Below are positions 35,602 to 47,996 of a stretch of 64,000 bases of DNA, piece after piece. Numbering within the stretch: the first letter of the stretch is position 1; every line of letters begins with the position of its first letter. The notes beneath the pieces are model-generated. The model did not search any database, was not told the DNA's origin, and saw only the letters and a list, made by a program, of their open reading frames with translations. The position numbers and the translations under genes were made by a program. Source of the stretch: Phycomyces nitens (taxonomy: Eukaryota > Mucoromycota > Mucoromycetes > Mucorales > Phycomycetaceae); the NCBI GenBank assembly GCA_022702545.1, contig JAHRBC010000004.1, forward strand, positions 1,364,001 through 1,428,000. The letters are read 5' to 3'.

Positions 35602-37313
35602 TCACTCTTTGGACATGTCTTGAACGGGCCACTGGTACTGGACATGTGGAGTGTGGATTACTCCATGACGGCTCATAAACTTGCTCAAGCAGGCAGGTCC
35701 ACGTGAGCCGTATGGATACTTCTCTGGAGCAATCTTTTCTTTTTCAATTCTATGTAAAAGAGGTGTAAAGATCTCCCAAGAAGCCCTGAGCTCATCATCG
35801 CGTACAAAGTTTGCCCGGTCGCCCCGCATGGCGTCCAGCAAGAGGCTCTCATAGGCATCTGGTATCTGCAGGTTCGTATATCGTTTCTTGTAGGTGAGAT
35901 CTAGCTCGGTCAACAAGAAATCGTCTGATAGTCCGGGTGTCTTGTTGTTGAACTTGATGTAGATGGCTTCGTTTGGCTGTATACGGATCACCAGCTCGTT
36001 GTGAGGGGCTCCTTCAAACAAGTTGCCTGGAAGAGCTTTGAATTGGATTCGGACCTCGACCTTGGAGGTCTCCATTGCCTTTCCTGCCCGCATAATGAAC
36101 GGCACATTATCCCAGCGTTCATTGTTGATGAAGAAGACCAGGGCTGCATATGTAGGGCACAGACTGCCCTTTGGCACAGTTTCATCGTCAAGATATCCAG
36201 GCTTACCATCTGCTGCTACATATTGGCCTAGCAAGCAATCTTCCATCTTAATTGGCTTTACTGACCGAAGCAACTTGACCTTTTCATCTCTAATTGCATC
36301 TGCATCACGTCGAATAGGGCGTTCCATTGCCAACACCGACATTAGCTGCAGTAGATCTTTATGGCGGGTTGATAAGTAATCCTCATTCATTATCTGGCTT
36401 CTTTGTCATGGCCAACTTACGGTTCTGCATCACATCCCTGATAATGCCATATTCATCAAAGTAGCCGCCTCTTCCTTCGGTTCCAAAGTTTTCTTTCAGG
36501 GTTATCTGGACAGATTGGATGTGATATCCTGACCAGAGAGGGCTAAAAAGCATATTGGAAAACCTCAGGGTGGTTATATTCTTGATCATTTCCTTGCCCA
36601 GATAATGATCAATTCGAAAGACCTAGTGATCAAGCAATTCATTCAATCAGTCAAACCACTTTTTGTTTTTTCAAGTGATTAGATTACTTCTTCCTTTTCA
36701 TCAAACAGGGGGGCCAGGTCTTGGTTTAGCTTGTTGCAGCTGCTGAGGTCCTTTCCAAATGGCTTTTCAATGATCAACCTATTCGTTCCTTCGCTGGTTC
36801 TTGTGTTTTTGCTGAGACCACTAGCAACCTCTAGAAATGCAGAAGGTGGAAGGGCCATGTAAAACAGCCTGTTCTTTTGTTCTTTCTTGAGCTTATTCTT
36901 CTGCTCCAATTCTGAAATATGCTTATCGAGATCCTTAAAGGACTCTTGCTTGTCATATGTGCCACTCATATATTCTGTAAACCCCAGAAACTCGTCGAGC
37001 TGTTTCTTGTCCTGGTCAGAATCAGTCTTGATGTGCCGAGTGATCTTGTCAACGAATTCTTCACGATTGAGTTTTGACCGTGCATAGCCTATTATATGCA
37101 CTTTCTCGGGCAAGAGGTCTCGTTTGTAGAGACCAAACAGACATGGAAACGTCTTTTTGCTAGCCAAGTCTCCTGATGCCCCAAGGACTTTATAAAACAG
37201 TATCAGCAGAATGAAATTGTTAAATGTAAAACCTTGGACCGACCAACAATTGTGATCCCTCCATGCATTTCTCGCTTGAGATCTTCTTTGAGACTGTCGG
37301 TTGTACTTGTCAT
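35602..37313 (-). CDS. ZWF1: Glucose-6-phosphate 1-dehydrogenase
   Basis: The cytosolic first enzyme of the oxidative pentose phosphate pathway: glucose-6-phosphate plus NADP+ to 6-phosphogluconolactone and NADPH. Four exons (37313-37244, 37187-36688, 36622-36421, 36356-35602) give 508 residues, as usual (yeast 505). The NADP-binding motif GASGDLA sits at 26-32, EKPFG marks the coenzyme domain, and the signature RIDHYLGKE lies at 193-201. RDVMQNHLLQ carries the catalytic His258, whose codon is split by intron 3. The C-terminal half has the [13 protein letters not shown] and [10 protein letters not shown] segments of the family. The start ATG opens [12 protein letters not shown]. The short downstream neighbour on the same strand begins 54 bp after the stop. 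Confidence 0.97.
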
Positions 37314-38013
37314 GTTGATTGAAAAGAAGTTGGTTTGTGGGCTTAATTTTGGTCAATTGAATTTATTAGAACCAACAACTAAAAAAAAATGATGCCTTTT
37401 TGCATAATAAATGCACTTGCCTGGCTCCGGTCTCAGCTTATTTTCTAGTCAGACTGCTGCAATAAAGGGCTATATTATATAATATTAAAAGATCGAAAGA
37501 TTAGATAGACCCATATCATTTACTTGACGTCAAGATGAAGTGTAATTTGCTCACATTCACTCCAGCCATCCAACAAAGACGCTCTATATTAGACAGCGCT
37601 GATTTATCCATTTGCCTAGATTGTCTTATACATACACCCATTCCTTGGTCTTGTTTAAAACAATAATAATAAATAAGCAATTGGTATCTCGCCACATTAA
37701 AACAATGATATTTCTTTTTGGGCTTTCTACAGTTGTGTGTGGAGTCAGATACCAAATAATAATGATAATAAATTTAAGAAAAAGGGTTTTCTTTTTCTCT
37801 TTTTTTCTCTTTTTCATATTTCTAGGGTACAAAGCTTATGAATTCTTTTTTGTTTTTGTTGTCGTTGTTTTGGAATACAATATATATATACATATAATAT
37901 ATATCCACCCTTATGAGGCTTCAGTCAAACTGTTGAGGATGATTTCAGTCTCAAGAACCTACAAGATAAATAGATAAATATTAATATTAATATATATATT
38001 GAGTGTTTTGTGA
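37314..38013. promoter_or_regulatory. G6PDH upstream region and MIC60 3' flank
   Basis: AT-rich DNA of 700 bp with pyrimidine-rich runs near 37780-37860 and (TA)n near 37880-37903. No gene recognised and no clear TATA box. Confidence 0.4.
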
Positions 38014-39834
38014 TTAGAATCTCGAAAAGATCTGTCTCGTCTTTACCTCCATTGCCTGCTTGGATTCCAAGTGGCGGCGTGCGGCTTCGAGCCAATCAAA
38101 CGCCAAAACCTTGGGCCACCCCTGCAACTGGTTCAGCTCACGGACAGCAGTGTCCAAATCGCCAGTCTTGAGGTAATGGCCTGTTCTGGACAACACAGCC
38201 TCAAGATCATCACCCTCGACAAGACCATGCTTCTTGAACATAATGGTAGACAAGAAGAAACTCAAGATGTGGGCTCCAAAGCCACCGTCCAAAGGAACAA
38301 GTGCAACACGTCTGGCCTCCTTGGCCACAATCTCAAAGCGTTCAGCAAGATCTCTTTCCTTGACTCGGTTGTTGGCAGTGTCCTGGAGGTAGGTGAGGTT
38401 GACGTAGCTGAGATGTCCACGGCGGGATCTGTCAAGAGCAGCAACGGTGGTGTTGGCAGCCTCCTCGAGAGCCTTGAAACGCTCGCTCACATTCTCAAGC
38501 TTATCAAGGCGAACTGCACGCTCATTCTCCACCAGAAGCTTGACCTCATACATAAACTGACGCTGCAGACCATTTGCCTGTGCGGCCAATGCATCAGCAC
38601 CCTTTTGCTCCAATTCAGCCTTTTGTTCGTTCAACTTCTTGGCCAAGAGATGGGCAAAGTCCTTGTGAATGGCAGCACGAGACTTTTCAGCTTCCTCCTT
38701 CATCTCAACATCCTTGAGGTGGAGCTTGTTAATGGTCTCCATTTGGTTCATGATAAGATCCTTTTCTGCTGAAATCTGGAGGTTCTGCAATTCAGACTCG
38801 GTCTGGTTGCTCTCGAGCTTAAGCTGTTCAAGGCTAGTGACAATGGCAGACTGAGCAGAGTCGAAACGCTTGGCATTATCGGCCAGGACATTCAGATCCT
38901 TTTCGGCTCTTTCGATAATATCACGACCCTTTCCAGCAAGTCCAGTATCATTCAAGATTGAAGCAAGCTCACATACAACAGATGACAATTCGTCCAATGA
39001 TTTGTTGTTGGTCTTGATCTGCTTCACTACAATAGGCTTGGGCTGTTCGATAACGATTTCAACGACGGGTGCAGTAGTGGTCTTGTCGCTGGTCAGACTA
39101 ATCTCGCTGGATTTTACAACGTCAGTAGCAATCTCTTTAGGTTGCTGGTGTTCGATATCGAGTACGAGACGAGCAGGTGGTTTTTGGCCGCTCAAGGTAA
39201 GGTATGCATCGTTGGCATAGTTGTAGGCATTGTTGGCAGCTTCCTTGGCATCGTTTGCAACAACATACAAGTTTTCGACAGCACCATTGACAGCAGTTTT
39301 GGCGTCAAGAGTAGCTCCATAGGCAGACTGCATGGCTACCTTGGCAGCCTCGGCGTATTCCTCGGCCTGCTGCTTCAGGACAGCAGCCTGTTCCTTCATT
39401 GCAAGTGCCTGTTCACGGTATGATTCCAGATCCTTGCCGTCCTTTAGACTTTCGATGAATACTACAGCCTCGCGTCCACCGGGTATAATGGTGGTGAATT
39501 GTCTGTGAAACTCCTTGTCCTGGGTAGCATAGTATGCTGCACCTGCATAGCCAGCAACACCAACCAGGGTGGTACCAAACAACACCTTTCCAAAAGATCC
39601 GCTCTTCTTCTTGGGTTCACTGGTCAGGGTGCTTTCGCAGCGCTATGATACAATTCAATATAACAACAATAACAATAAAAATAATAAAGGATGGATTCTT
39701 CAACACGCCGAGACTTTAATAAGCATATTCACTTGTCTGTGTCTTACCTTTGAAATGGTGTTGGTGGTTGCGGAACGGGCTGCAAGAGATGACCTGGCAA
39801 AACCAGGGTTGTATAGTTTCGAGACTCTAAGCAT
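38014..39834 (-). CDS. MIC60: MICOS subunit MIC60 (mitofilin)
   Basis: An inner mitochondrial membrane protein that forms crista junctions and contacts outer-membrane complexes. Two exons (39834-39748, 39642-38014) give 571 residues. Exon 1 encodes an Arg/Ser-rich matrix targeting sequence (MLRVSKLYNPGFARSSLAAR). Exon 2 starts RCESTLTSEPKKK, and a membrane segment follows at about 46-67 (FGKVLFGTTLVGVAGYAGAAYY, quoted in parts). A long Ala-, Lys- and Glu-rich coiled-coil part fills the intermembrane space. The C-terminal mitofilin signature region includes LSYVNLTYLQD, GAHILSFF, GLVEGDDLEAVLSRTG and LDTAVRELNQLQGWPK. Length is like yeast Mic60 (540). No frame damage. Confidence 0.95.
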
Positions 39835-40740
39835 GTTCCTGAAAAAATGATGTTGAGAATTATAGTCAAGGATCTCATTGGGGCAGGACTCACAATCAAT
39901 CTTGTGCTATTCCAATGGGTCTGTGAGTAGAATAGAAGCCAAGGCTGGGGATAAGGAATAATAAAAGAGAGAGATATGGAGAGGGGTGGGTTGAACGGGT
40001 AAAAAGGGGCCTACAACACTTGCTTAATTTGCAAATGAAATTTTGTTTTTTTGCAAGCCAAAATTTCACCTGTCGTGAAAGGGAAAAAAAAAAAAAAAAA
40101 AGACAAATCCGCCCAGGTGAACGGAATTTGATCTCGCAAAAAACATAGCATTCAAAGTGACGTAGACCTTGTATTTAAATACCCGTTCTCAGAGTTGTGG
40201 ATCATGTAGGATTCCAATGGCTGGGTAGAGGACGTCAGAGGACAAGATCGCATGCTGTTGTTGTTTAGAGAGAGAGAGAGAAGCCGGGTTGTATGAAAAA
40301 CAAGGTCAAGAAGCATGAACAAATGAAAGCATAAAGCACAGTGATGTTCAACCTTTTTATTTTATTTTATATATATATATTCCCAGAAACAACTACTCCG
40401 ATCCAAAAAACAAAATAAATAAAAAACCAGCGATCTCAAGGGCACAACATTTGTTTTATTTTACTATATTCAAAAGAGGCAAGGGTTTAAATATTCTCTT
40501 TGGCATATTTCTACTGCCAGAAAAACCTTAAAGACTAATAATTTATTGCCCAAGTAAATGTGCTCGAATATTATAAGATTCTTTTTGCATTACCAACTTG
40601 CAATTACAAATAATAAATGTTTTTATAAGACTCACTTTATTATGCACTTGCCAATAAAGAAGCCGGTTTTTATTTTCTATCGACGAAAACGCGTATTATC
40701 CTGTTCAACAAGACCTTTCAACCTCATCAATTAAATGACT
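39835..40740. promoter_or_regulatory. MIC60 promoter region
   Basis: Upstream DNA of MIC60 with a run of A residues (about 40085-40101), a (GA)n patch near 40270-40281 and (TA)n near 40371-40380. No gene recognised. Confidence 0.4.
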
Positions 40741-41181
40741 AGAGTTAAATGACCATTACAATTGCAAAGATGCAATAGTATGCACTCGCCAAATAACCTT
40801 GACCTTGTAACCAAAGATCGTAAACCGACCCGAGTCTATTTCAAGTGCATCAATGGTGAACAATATTTAAATAAGAATTTCCTCGAGTGGAAAGACTGGC
40901 TGCGTTTTATTAGTTTTCTCTTCTTGCTGTTGAACAATGCTAAGGCAAAAGGGGGGTATCAAGTGCGTTACAATATTAACGATAATGGGTCCCTCGAGCA
41001 GGTCGTCAAATCGCTTGTTTCTAGAGGCAACAAGCCAGGCACTCTGTTTGTAACAGATAAATGTGCTGCATTGATGAATTCTCTTGATGTCGTGTTTCCA
41101 GAGAACATCAAGCCATCTCAGTGTATATGCACTTTGAATGTACCACTATTCAATGAGTGGAAAGTAGCCATCAGACTTTAA
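40741..41181 (+). pseudogene. MULE/FAR1-like transposase fragment
   Basis: A 139-codon open piece (40762-41181) ends with LFVTDKCAALMNSLDVVFP and SQCICTLNV. This corresponds to the MULE transposase core segment around the second catalytic Asp (x-TD-x-x-x-ALM-x-AL-x-x-x-FP, then C-x-x-H-hydrophobic), with the usual Cys-Trp-His replaced by Cys-Thr-Leu. An earlier part includes SLEQVVKSLVSRG. Frames below this are broken, and no ends or inverted repeats were found, so it is a relic of a Mutator-like element. Confidence 0.55.
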
Positions 41182-44100
41182 ATAAATGGAATATCTGAAA
41201 TATCTGCTTTTGAGTTGGTTTTTGAGCGCATTGACAAGCATTCTGAATGGGGGTGGATAGGAATTTACAGACCAACAGAATAAGAAATCCCAACAAGATT
41301 GATACTCTTGTTGGGTGAAATATATTGTTGACTCAACTTTTCATGAAAGTTAATAAACGAATTTTGCTTGAAAATAATAATGATGGAGATTGTCAATGCA
41401 AGGCAAATATCTGATATGTTTTGCCCTGTTGTCATCTTTTGCTTGTTGTGAGAGATCTTCAAATATCGAGTATTCCAGAGAGGTGGATTTTCAATCCATC
41501 TATGCTAGATACCTTTACCAAAGCAATCGAGGTGATCGCTTCAGCTGTTGAAAAAGGCAGAACCATAAATGAATTAAGTTGTTTAACTTGAGAACATTTG
41601 GAGAATATCAGGGTAGTTGTGGTCGGTTGTCAGGATATTGAAAAAAAAGGCCATTCTCCTATCAAGTTCCCTGGAAGGTGGAATGGTATCAATCGCCCCG
41701 AGTACTTGTCAAAGGACTTTGGGTGTCCAATCTAGAGAATTACATCTCAATATTATATATATATAATCCTACAGATACGAATTACAACTTGTCAGTTGTG
41801 TGATTTATATTTTTACCTCTTAAACATACTAGTTGTAAAGTCTGCGGCTGAGCCAATACATGTAAATACTCAAAATAATAATAATAGCGCGGATCAGAGG
41901 GCCTATACCACATCTTTCATCTTCACTTTGTCACCCTGCCCATTTTATTCAATTTTTACAATTCAAGATCATTCGTATTATTCTGTATTCAACCTTTTGT
42001 CATTAAATACAGACTCATGCCACTAACTATGGTGATTAAAACACTACAAAATAAAGATTCAATGCCACATTTTATTCTTGTTATTCTTTATAGTGCTTTT
42101 CTCATTCAAATCACACAATGTCTATAGGATCAAAAGATATGGAGAAATACTGGAAGCACATCTCCCAAGAAATGTAAATAAACTGCCAAGCTTATAAATG
42201 AGTGGGAGTAATGTAATCTAGTAAGCGAAATAAAGAGTAATCGTTCAGGATCACTTGGAGATCTCGTATTCTTTTTTTGTCCAACACAATGGGTCATTCA
42301 ATTTCCAAATCTACATTTCAGAAAACTATTTGTAGAATTACCATGAGTTTCTGTCAAGGTATATAAAGGTTACAGTCATTTATAGTAAATGAGAAAAACC
42401 AATGATCATGTGGCAATTACTCCAATGCAGCCAATCTGACATGGGATCGTGTCATCATCTGTAGTGATGAATCAAGATTCCTGCTTTTCTCTTAAATATG
42501 AAAACACGATTCAGACAATGCGATGATTATTCTCGTTTCTATAGTGACCAGAGGGGGAAACACACACACACACACACCAATAGTATGAAGAACAATGTTG
42601 GCTAACCATCGTATTTATAGCCGATGCTTCATATATATAAAAAAATAGTTTAAAAGGCCTGCCACAAAAGATGAATATATAAAGTACAGCCATCGTACGA
42701 GCCAAGCTTGCATGTCTCTGATGAGATATCTGCTGTTTGGCCATTATATATATATATATATATCATTTGAGGTCAAGACTTATAAATTAAAAATTCTTTT
42801 TTAGAGCAATGTCATTTGTAAAAGCCATTTTGACGTCTTGGGGACCAGATATATCTGTTGGACCAGACATAAAATTACAATTCAAATGTCCAAAATCAAG
42901 AAATCGTGGCCCAAAGATTAGAAAAAAAGATCTTCTTTTTGTTCAAATACAGGCTATAATTTGTGTTGCAGGATAATATTTTAATATTTGGTGATGGATA
43001 TAAATTTATTCTAGAAGATACAACACATTGATTATATTTGTAAATTTCTGTTAAACTATGAAATCAGTTTAGAAAGGAATACAGAATCTTTTTTTAATAA
43101 ACTTGAAGGTTTCTATGCTATTAAATCATTAGCACTGTATTGCTCTCGGGTTATGGGATCAGCTCTTGGATCAAGACCTAGGATATGACGATATTATTTC
43201 TTTTAGGAAAACTATTTTGAAATCAAACAACCATAAGTATAAAATATCAGAGCTTGTTTTAGGCTTGATTGTGAGATGATGCTTGTACGGCCAGATAGAT
43301 ACGTAATACTTGGGGGCGTCTATAGATATGAAGAAGTAGTGCACTGTATCTGCTGAGCAGAGTCTATATTAGAGTTAGATCGAGGTGCACAGAGGGCTTG
43401 CTTGTTTTTATTTTATTATTATATTTTAGAACAAAGAATATATTGAGAATACCAGTTGACTAGATGGTACACAAATCAAGAAACTATACTATCAAATAGC
43501 CAGAGTATATTAGCCATAATATAGGTAATAAATATCTGTGGAGAATCAGACTTTTATATAATAGCAACATGGGCATGTTGGTAAAACAATAAAATATTTT
43601 TGATTTCTCATAATAACGTTTTGATTGAACCGAGGTAGTATAATATTATTATACAAGAAATGTTCTCAGTGTACAGATGAGGCTCAAGTACAGGCTACCG
43701 GTTTTTAGAGTGATCGTTACTAAAATTCTCTAAATAGGTTACTCTGTGAATATATTTACATATGGTGTATCTAGACAAGGGTGAATATCCTATCCTAATG
43801 GAGAACACGGCTTTGTGTATTCTTTGTACTGACAACACCCGCTTGTACAATGTATCAGGAGATCAACTCATATCAACATCAAGAACGATGGTTATTTTTT
43901 CTAGAATATTATTTATGCTTGTGCCTTATAGGTCCTCTGTAGACCTCTGTAATCGTTATCTTGTTTCTGTAAGTATTATTGATCTAATTCTTGTACAAAT
44001 TACACAAGAGTATCACACTGATATTAATCAATTTGTATGTTACAATCAGTTACTACGAGGGTTTGTATTTACAATTTATGCCTTGATACAATCAAAAGGT

Positions 44101-47100
44101 TTGTTGAACAATGCGATCAATGTATGTATTCTTCAATTGTAAGCAAATGCCATTTGACAGACCCTAGTGTACATTTGATTGTCTAGTGAATCTGATTTTC
44201 GGGCCACGATAACGTCTTGTTCAAATTTCAACTTTTTTTATTTTTTTTATTATTATCTCGTGTAATAAACTATTGTTTGTATTATTCATGAGATCTTTTC
44301 TTTTTTTGATTCAGGTTATATTTCTACAGGATACTCTTGCATATATGGACGTTTTTGCCACATTAAAACAAGTATAAATATAAGACTTGAGGCTGGTTTA
44401 ATCAAGAGTGCAAATTTCCCTTCTTCTTTTCCTCTTTCTTGAAAGTATCTCATTTTATTTGGCAATATAAATAATATGTAATATATCCAACCTTCTCCGA
44501 AGAAAAACTACCTCGTTTAAACTCGGACAATTTGATTTCTTTTTTTTTTTTTTTGTGAACGCAAATAAATTTATTTTCAGATAAGAATTATCCAGAGTTC
44601 CCACAGAATTAACAAGGTGCGGTTGAGTATATCATAATGTTGGTTATTCAATATGTGTGTGTGTTTTATTTCTGATATTATCATGATCTCAATGTAATCA
44701 ATCATGGACAAACAGAACTTATGGGAACAGCGTTTCTGATAGAGCCAAGTCACATAATACTTCTTGTTTCATTGCAACCATTTTGAGAATGACAAGACCA
44801 ACTCGGCCACTACTCAATATTTACCTATAATCTCATTGTTCCATCGAGAATAAAATCTACAAAGTGTGTGATATATAGGGTTCTTTAATTTCAAAAACTT
44901 TTGGGTTTATCATTAAAAAAAATACATTTAGGCGAATATCGATACTAGAGTTTGAATATACGGCTCAATGCTTTCCCAAGAATAACAATATAAAATATAG
45001 AGTTTTATATATATATATATATATATTGAAAGCACTGTAATAAAACAAAATACATGACAAATGCCCTAAAGTGTCTTGAAAAAAAAAGTGTACAAGGCGA
45101 GACAGACCCAAAGCAAGATTTCTCGATTATTCTTAAGCATGGTTTGCAGGTATTTGCTCTTGCATACCTTTATATATATATATATGTAAATTATGCTTTG
45201 ATATCAAAATTTACTAGATCAGAAACTGTATCTTATGTGTCTATCATGCTTGGGAGAATATTTAGTTGTACATTCAAACCCTAGCATCGGAATTACCCTA
45301 AAAATATTTTTGCTATATATTAACCCAAGGTTCTTTAAAATTAAACAACTTATCTTGCAACGCTTACTGGATTTGATATAAAAAAAACATTTTTATTACT
45401 AGAATAAATTTCGATACAATTCAATTATATCACAAAATAACAGGCTTTATTCAAGCCGAGGTTGCAAATATGCCAAAACCTATAGTAATATTTTTTATAG
45501 AGTCGGGTAGGTTAATAATAATAATAATAATATATTGGTGATTTGTAATAAATAAAAATCAGTCTGTTCAATAGATATCAACTACTGGTTCTCCAGTGAG
45601 AATCAATATGGTAAAACACCACAAGGTATTATCTCTTGAAAAGAAGTGTCAAAATATAATTTGCATTTTAATAAAAGCCTAATAAATGCCTAATAAATGC
45701 CTAGTCTCGGTACTTGTACTCAATAATAACAAAAAGAAAATTGGTGATCCAAGTATACGGTACTGGTGCCAAGATTCTTGGATAGTAACAGTAAGAATAA
45801 TTCAACTCGTGCCTTGGATTCATTGAATAAACTATGGATATCTTGATACAACCAAGAACGGGGTGGGTGTCTAGATTACTCCAAACGATCTTTTGTACCG
45901 AGTAAATAAAATTTTCTCGGTTACAGACACTTTCCAGCGCTGCCTTGCACACTATTTTTTTTTAGTAGATAGATTTATTATAAAGTTAAAAAGTAACTTT
46001 GGGCAGAAATAGATCAATTGCCCTTGAAACAAACAGACCTCTTGAACTGGTCCCTGACCAAGATGATCTTGGCTGCTAGATATCAAGATAAATCCTGGAT
46101 TTTCAATTAATGAAGACCTGAATATACTTTTTGTCTGAAAATAAATCATTCGTGAAAGGTAAATTGATCTGGGCACAAGAAATAAATAAAATCGCCCTGA
46201 TCTGAACTCAAATACGGTAGAGATTGGTAGTGAACGTACGGTTACGGTGAACCTATTGAGTAGCAGATAATGGTGGAATAGTATCAGTATTACTATTCTT
46301 ATTATTATTACTATTATTATTATTATTTTTATTATCATTATTATCATTTAGTCGCACGAACCACCTCTTTAAAAGGGAGAACGGGCAGACTTATCAGTTA
46401 GATTAGGTTACGGGTTTATACTCAGCAAGATAGGACAAAAACGTTATCTCATTTTTCAAAGTCTCTTGTGGATATTCAGGGATGGCCAGGTTCTTCCAAT
46501 CATATACTTCTTGATCCAAGCAGTTGTCGAGAAGTCAAAATAAGAGAGAGATAGATAGATAGAGACAAGCCAGATGGGTCATGTAAACCAGGCTGGTCAG
46601 TCGACTATGCTCTATTTGTAATGTTATTAGTCATTTTCTTTTTGGCTTTATGTATTCAGTTTCTGATTCACAAGAGTTACAAGGGCCTTGAGATCGGGGT
46701 GAGCAGATTTGTGGGTAATCCGTATCATATAAACATTTTCGCCATTTCCATATGTTAGTGTGTGATCATTTTGTAATAATAGTAAGGCAAAAAGTACTCT
46801 TGGAAAGCACCTAATTGGATCCTTGGTGCCTTTTAATCTGGTTACACCAGAGGCTTAATATACCTCTTTGTGAATAGAAATATCCCACGTATAAATACTT
46901 TATGAGATTGAGTTGCTATCTTTTATTATAACTCGGCCAAATCTAAGATTGCCTTCTCCCACGGTCGTTGCAGATATTCTTGTTTCAAAAATTGGACATT
47001 TTTAAAGATTAAAAACAAGAGTTAATTTTGAGATAATGTACGATAATGCAAACTAAATCAAAAAGACAATAAGTAGTGGTACGATTATCAATAGATTCTC

Positions 47101-47916
47101 CAAAGAGCGTGTGTGTGTGCGTTTGTGTGTGTGTGTGTGTGTGTGTATGGGGATATGTAGTAAGAGGTATATAAAAAGAGTATATGTCCATCAGTCTGGT
47201 TGGTATAAAATATGGTCAGATATTTAGAGCTAAAGAATCGTCTGAATGTACCTTTCCTACACTCTAATGTGTATATTTAATATAATTGTTACAAGATCTC
47301 TTACATGAGAAAATCGCGCTTATAAGTGAGAATATATGTGCGTATATTCTCACAGCTGTCGAATTAATTACAGATTACACCAAGCACAAGATCACTACTA
47401 CTACTACTAATAATAATAATAATAATACTAATACTAGTCGGCTTGGTACGATGGAAACCATCTCTTGACTGGGAGTGTCTAATTGAACGGGCGTATGATA
47501 AAATTGTGTGTTACAATGATAAACTCTAGTGCTCTACGCTCAGCGGCACCCTTAAAGATATCTCGAGTGCGCATGACTAGATAATTCACTGTTACCTAAA
47601 TAGAGAAGGTTACCTAGGACTCAAAAACTACATGTGCCCCTCATACTTGTAGAAGATGTTGCCCAACAGAAAGCCTGGAAAATTAAACTTCCTCTCTCTT
47701 TCTCGGTAACCAAACCCTCAGTAGTGCTACAGTAGAGATCTCACAGAACCACCAAAAAACGATCCCGATCAAGATTATAGTCCCCCACCCCCCAATTGCA
47801 ATCTCTGTTCATTTCGACTGTGACATACGACGATAGTGTTAAAAAAGTATTCATCACCAGTCAAAAAATAGAAGCAACCCAGCCTGTGAGATCAACCCTG
47901 TGCTTTGTGGTTGGCG
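41182..47916. other. Gene-poor AT-rich region
   Basis: About 6.7 kb with no gene I can support. It includes a Tc1-like remnant at about 42400-42760, a (CA)n run near 42561-42577, several (TA)n runs (42747-42764, 45007-45026), an ATT-type repeat near 46300-46350 and a (GT)n run at about 47108-47147. Open stretches such as 43762-44142 (126 codons) have no recognised homology and no codon-usage support. Confidence 0.55.
42400..42760 (+). pseudogene. Tc1-like transposase remnant
   Basis: One frame reads NLTWDRVIICSDESRFLLFS at about 42427-42492, which is the first catalytic block of a Tc1-family transposase (W..V.xSDESRF). Upstream and downstream frames are full of stops, and a (CA)n run interrupts the downstream part. 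No inverted ends seen. Confidence 0.5.
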
Positions 47917-47924
47917 TATAAATA
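47917..47924 (+). promoter_or_regulatory. TATA box of the amino-acid permease gene
   Basis: TATAAATA, 80 bp before the ATG at 47997, directly after a GC-richer GGTTGGCG. Confidence 0.55.
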
Positions 47925-47996
47925 GAGCCAAGAGTATATTTGGTATTTGCATTCCCAAAAGTCAACCTTACTTTCTCTTTTGTTACTCGCTTTCTA

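Noticed and set aside
43130..43330. A frame reading CEMMLVRPDRYVILG, reminiscent of the C-terminal part of FAD-dependent monooxygenases
   Set aside because: Only about 15 residues fit, with stops on both sides and no FAD-binding motif nearby; too weak to call a pseudogene.
43762..44142. 126-codon open frame in the gene-poor region
   Set aside because: No recognised domain, AT-rich composition like its surroundings, and no splice or promoter context.
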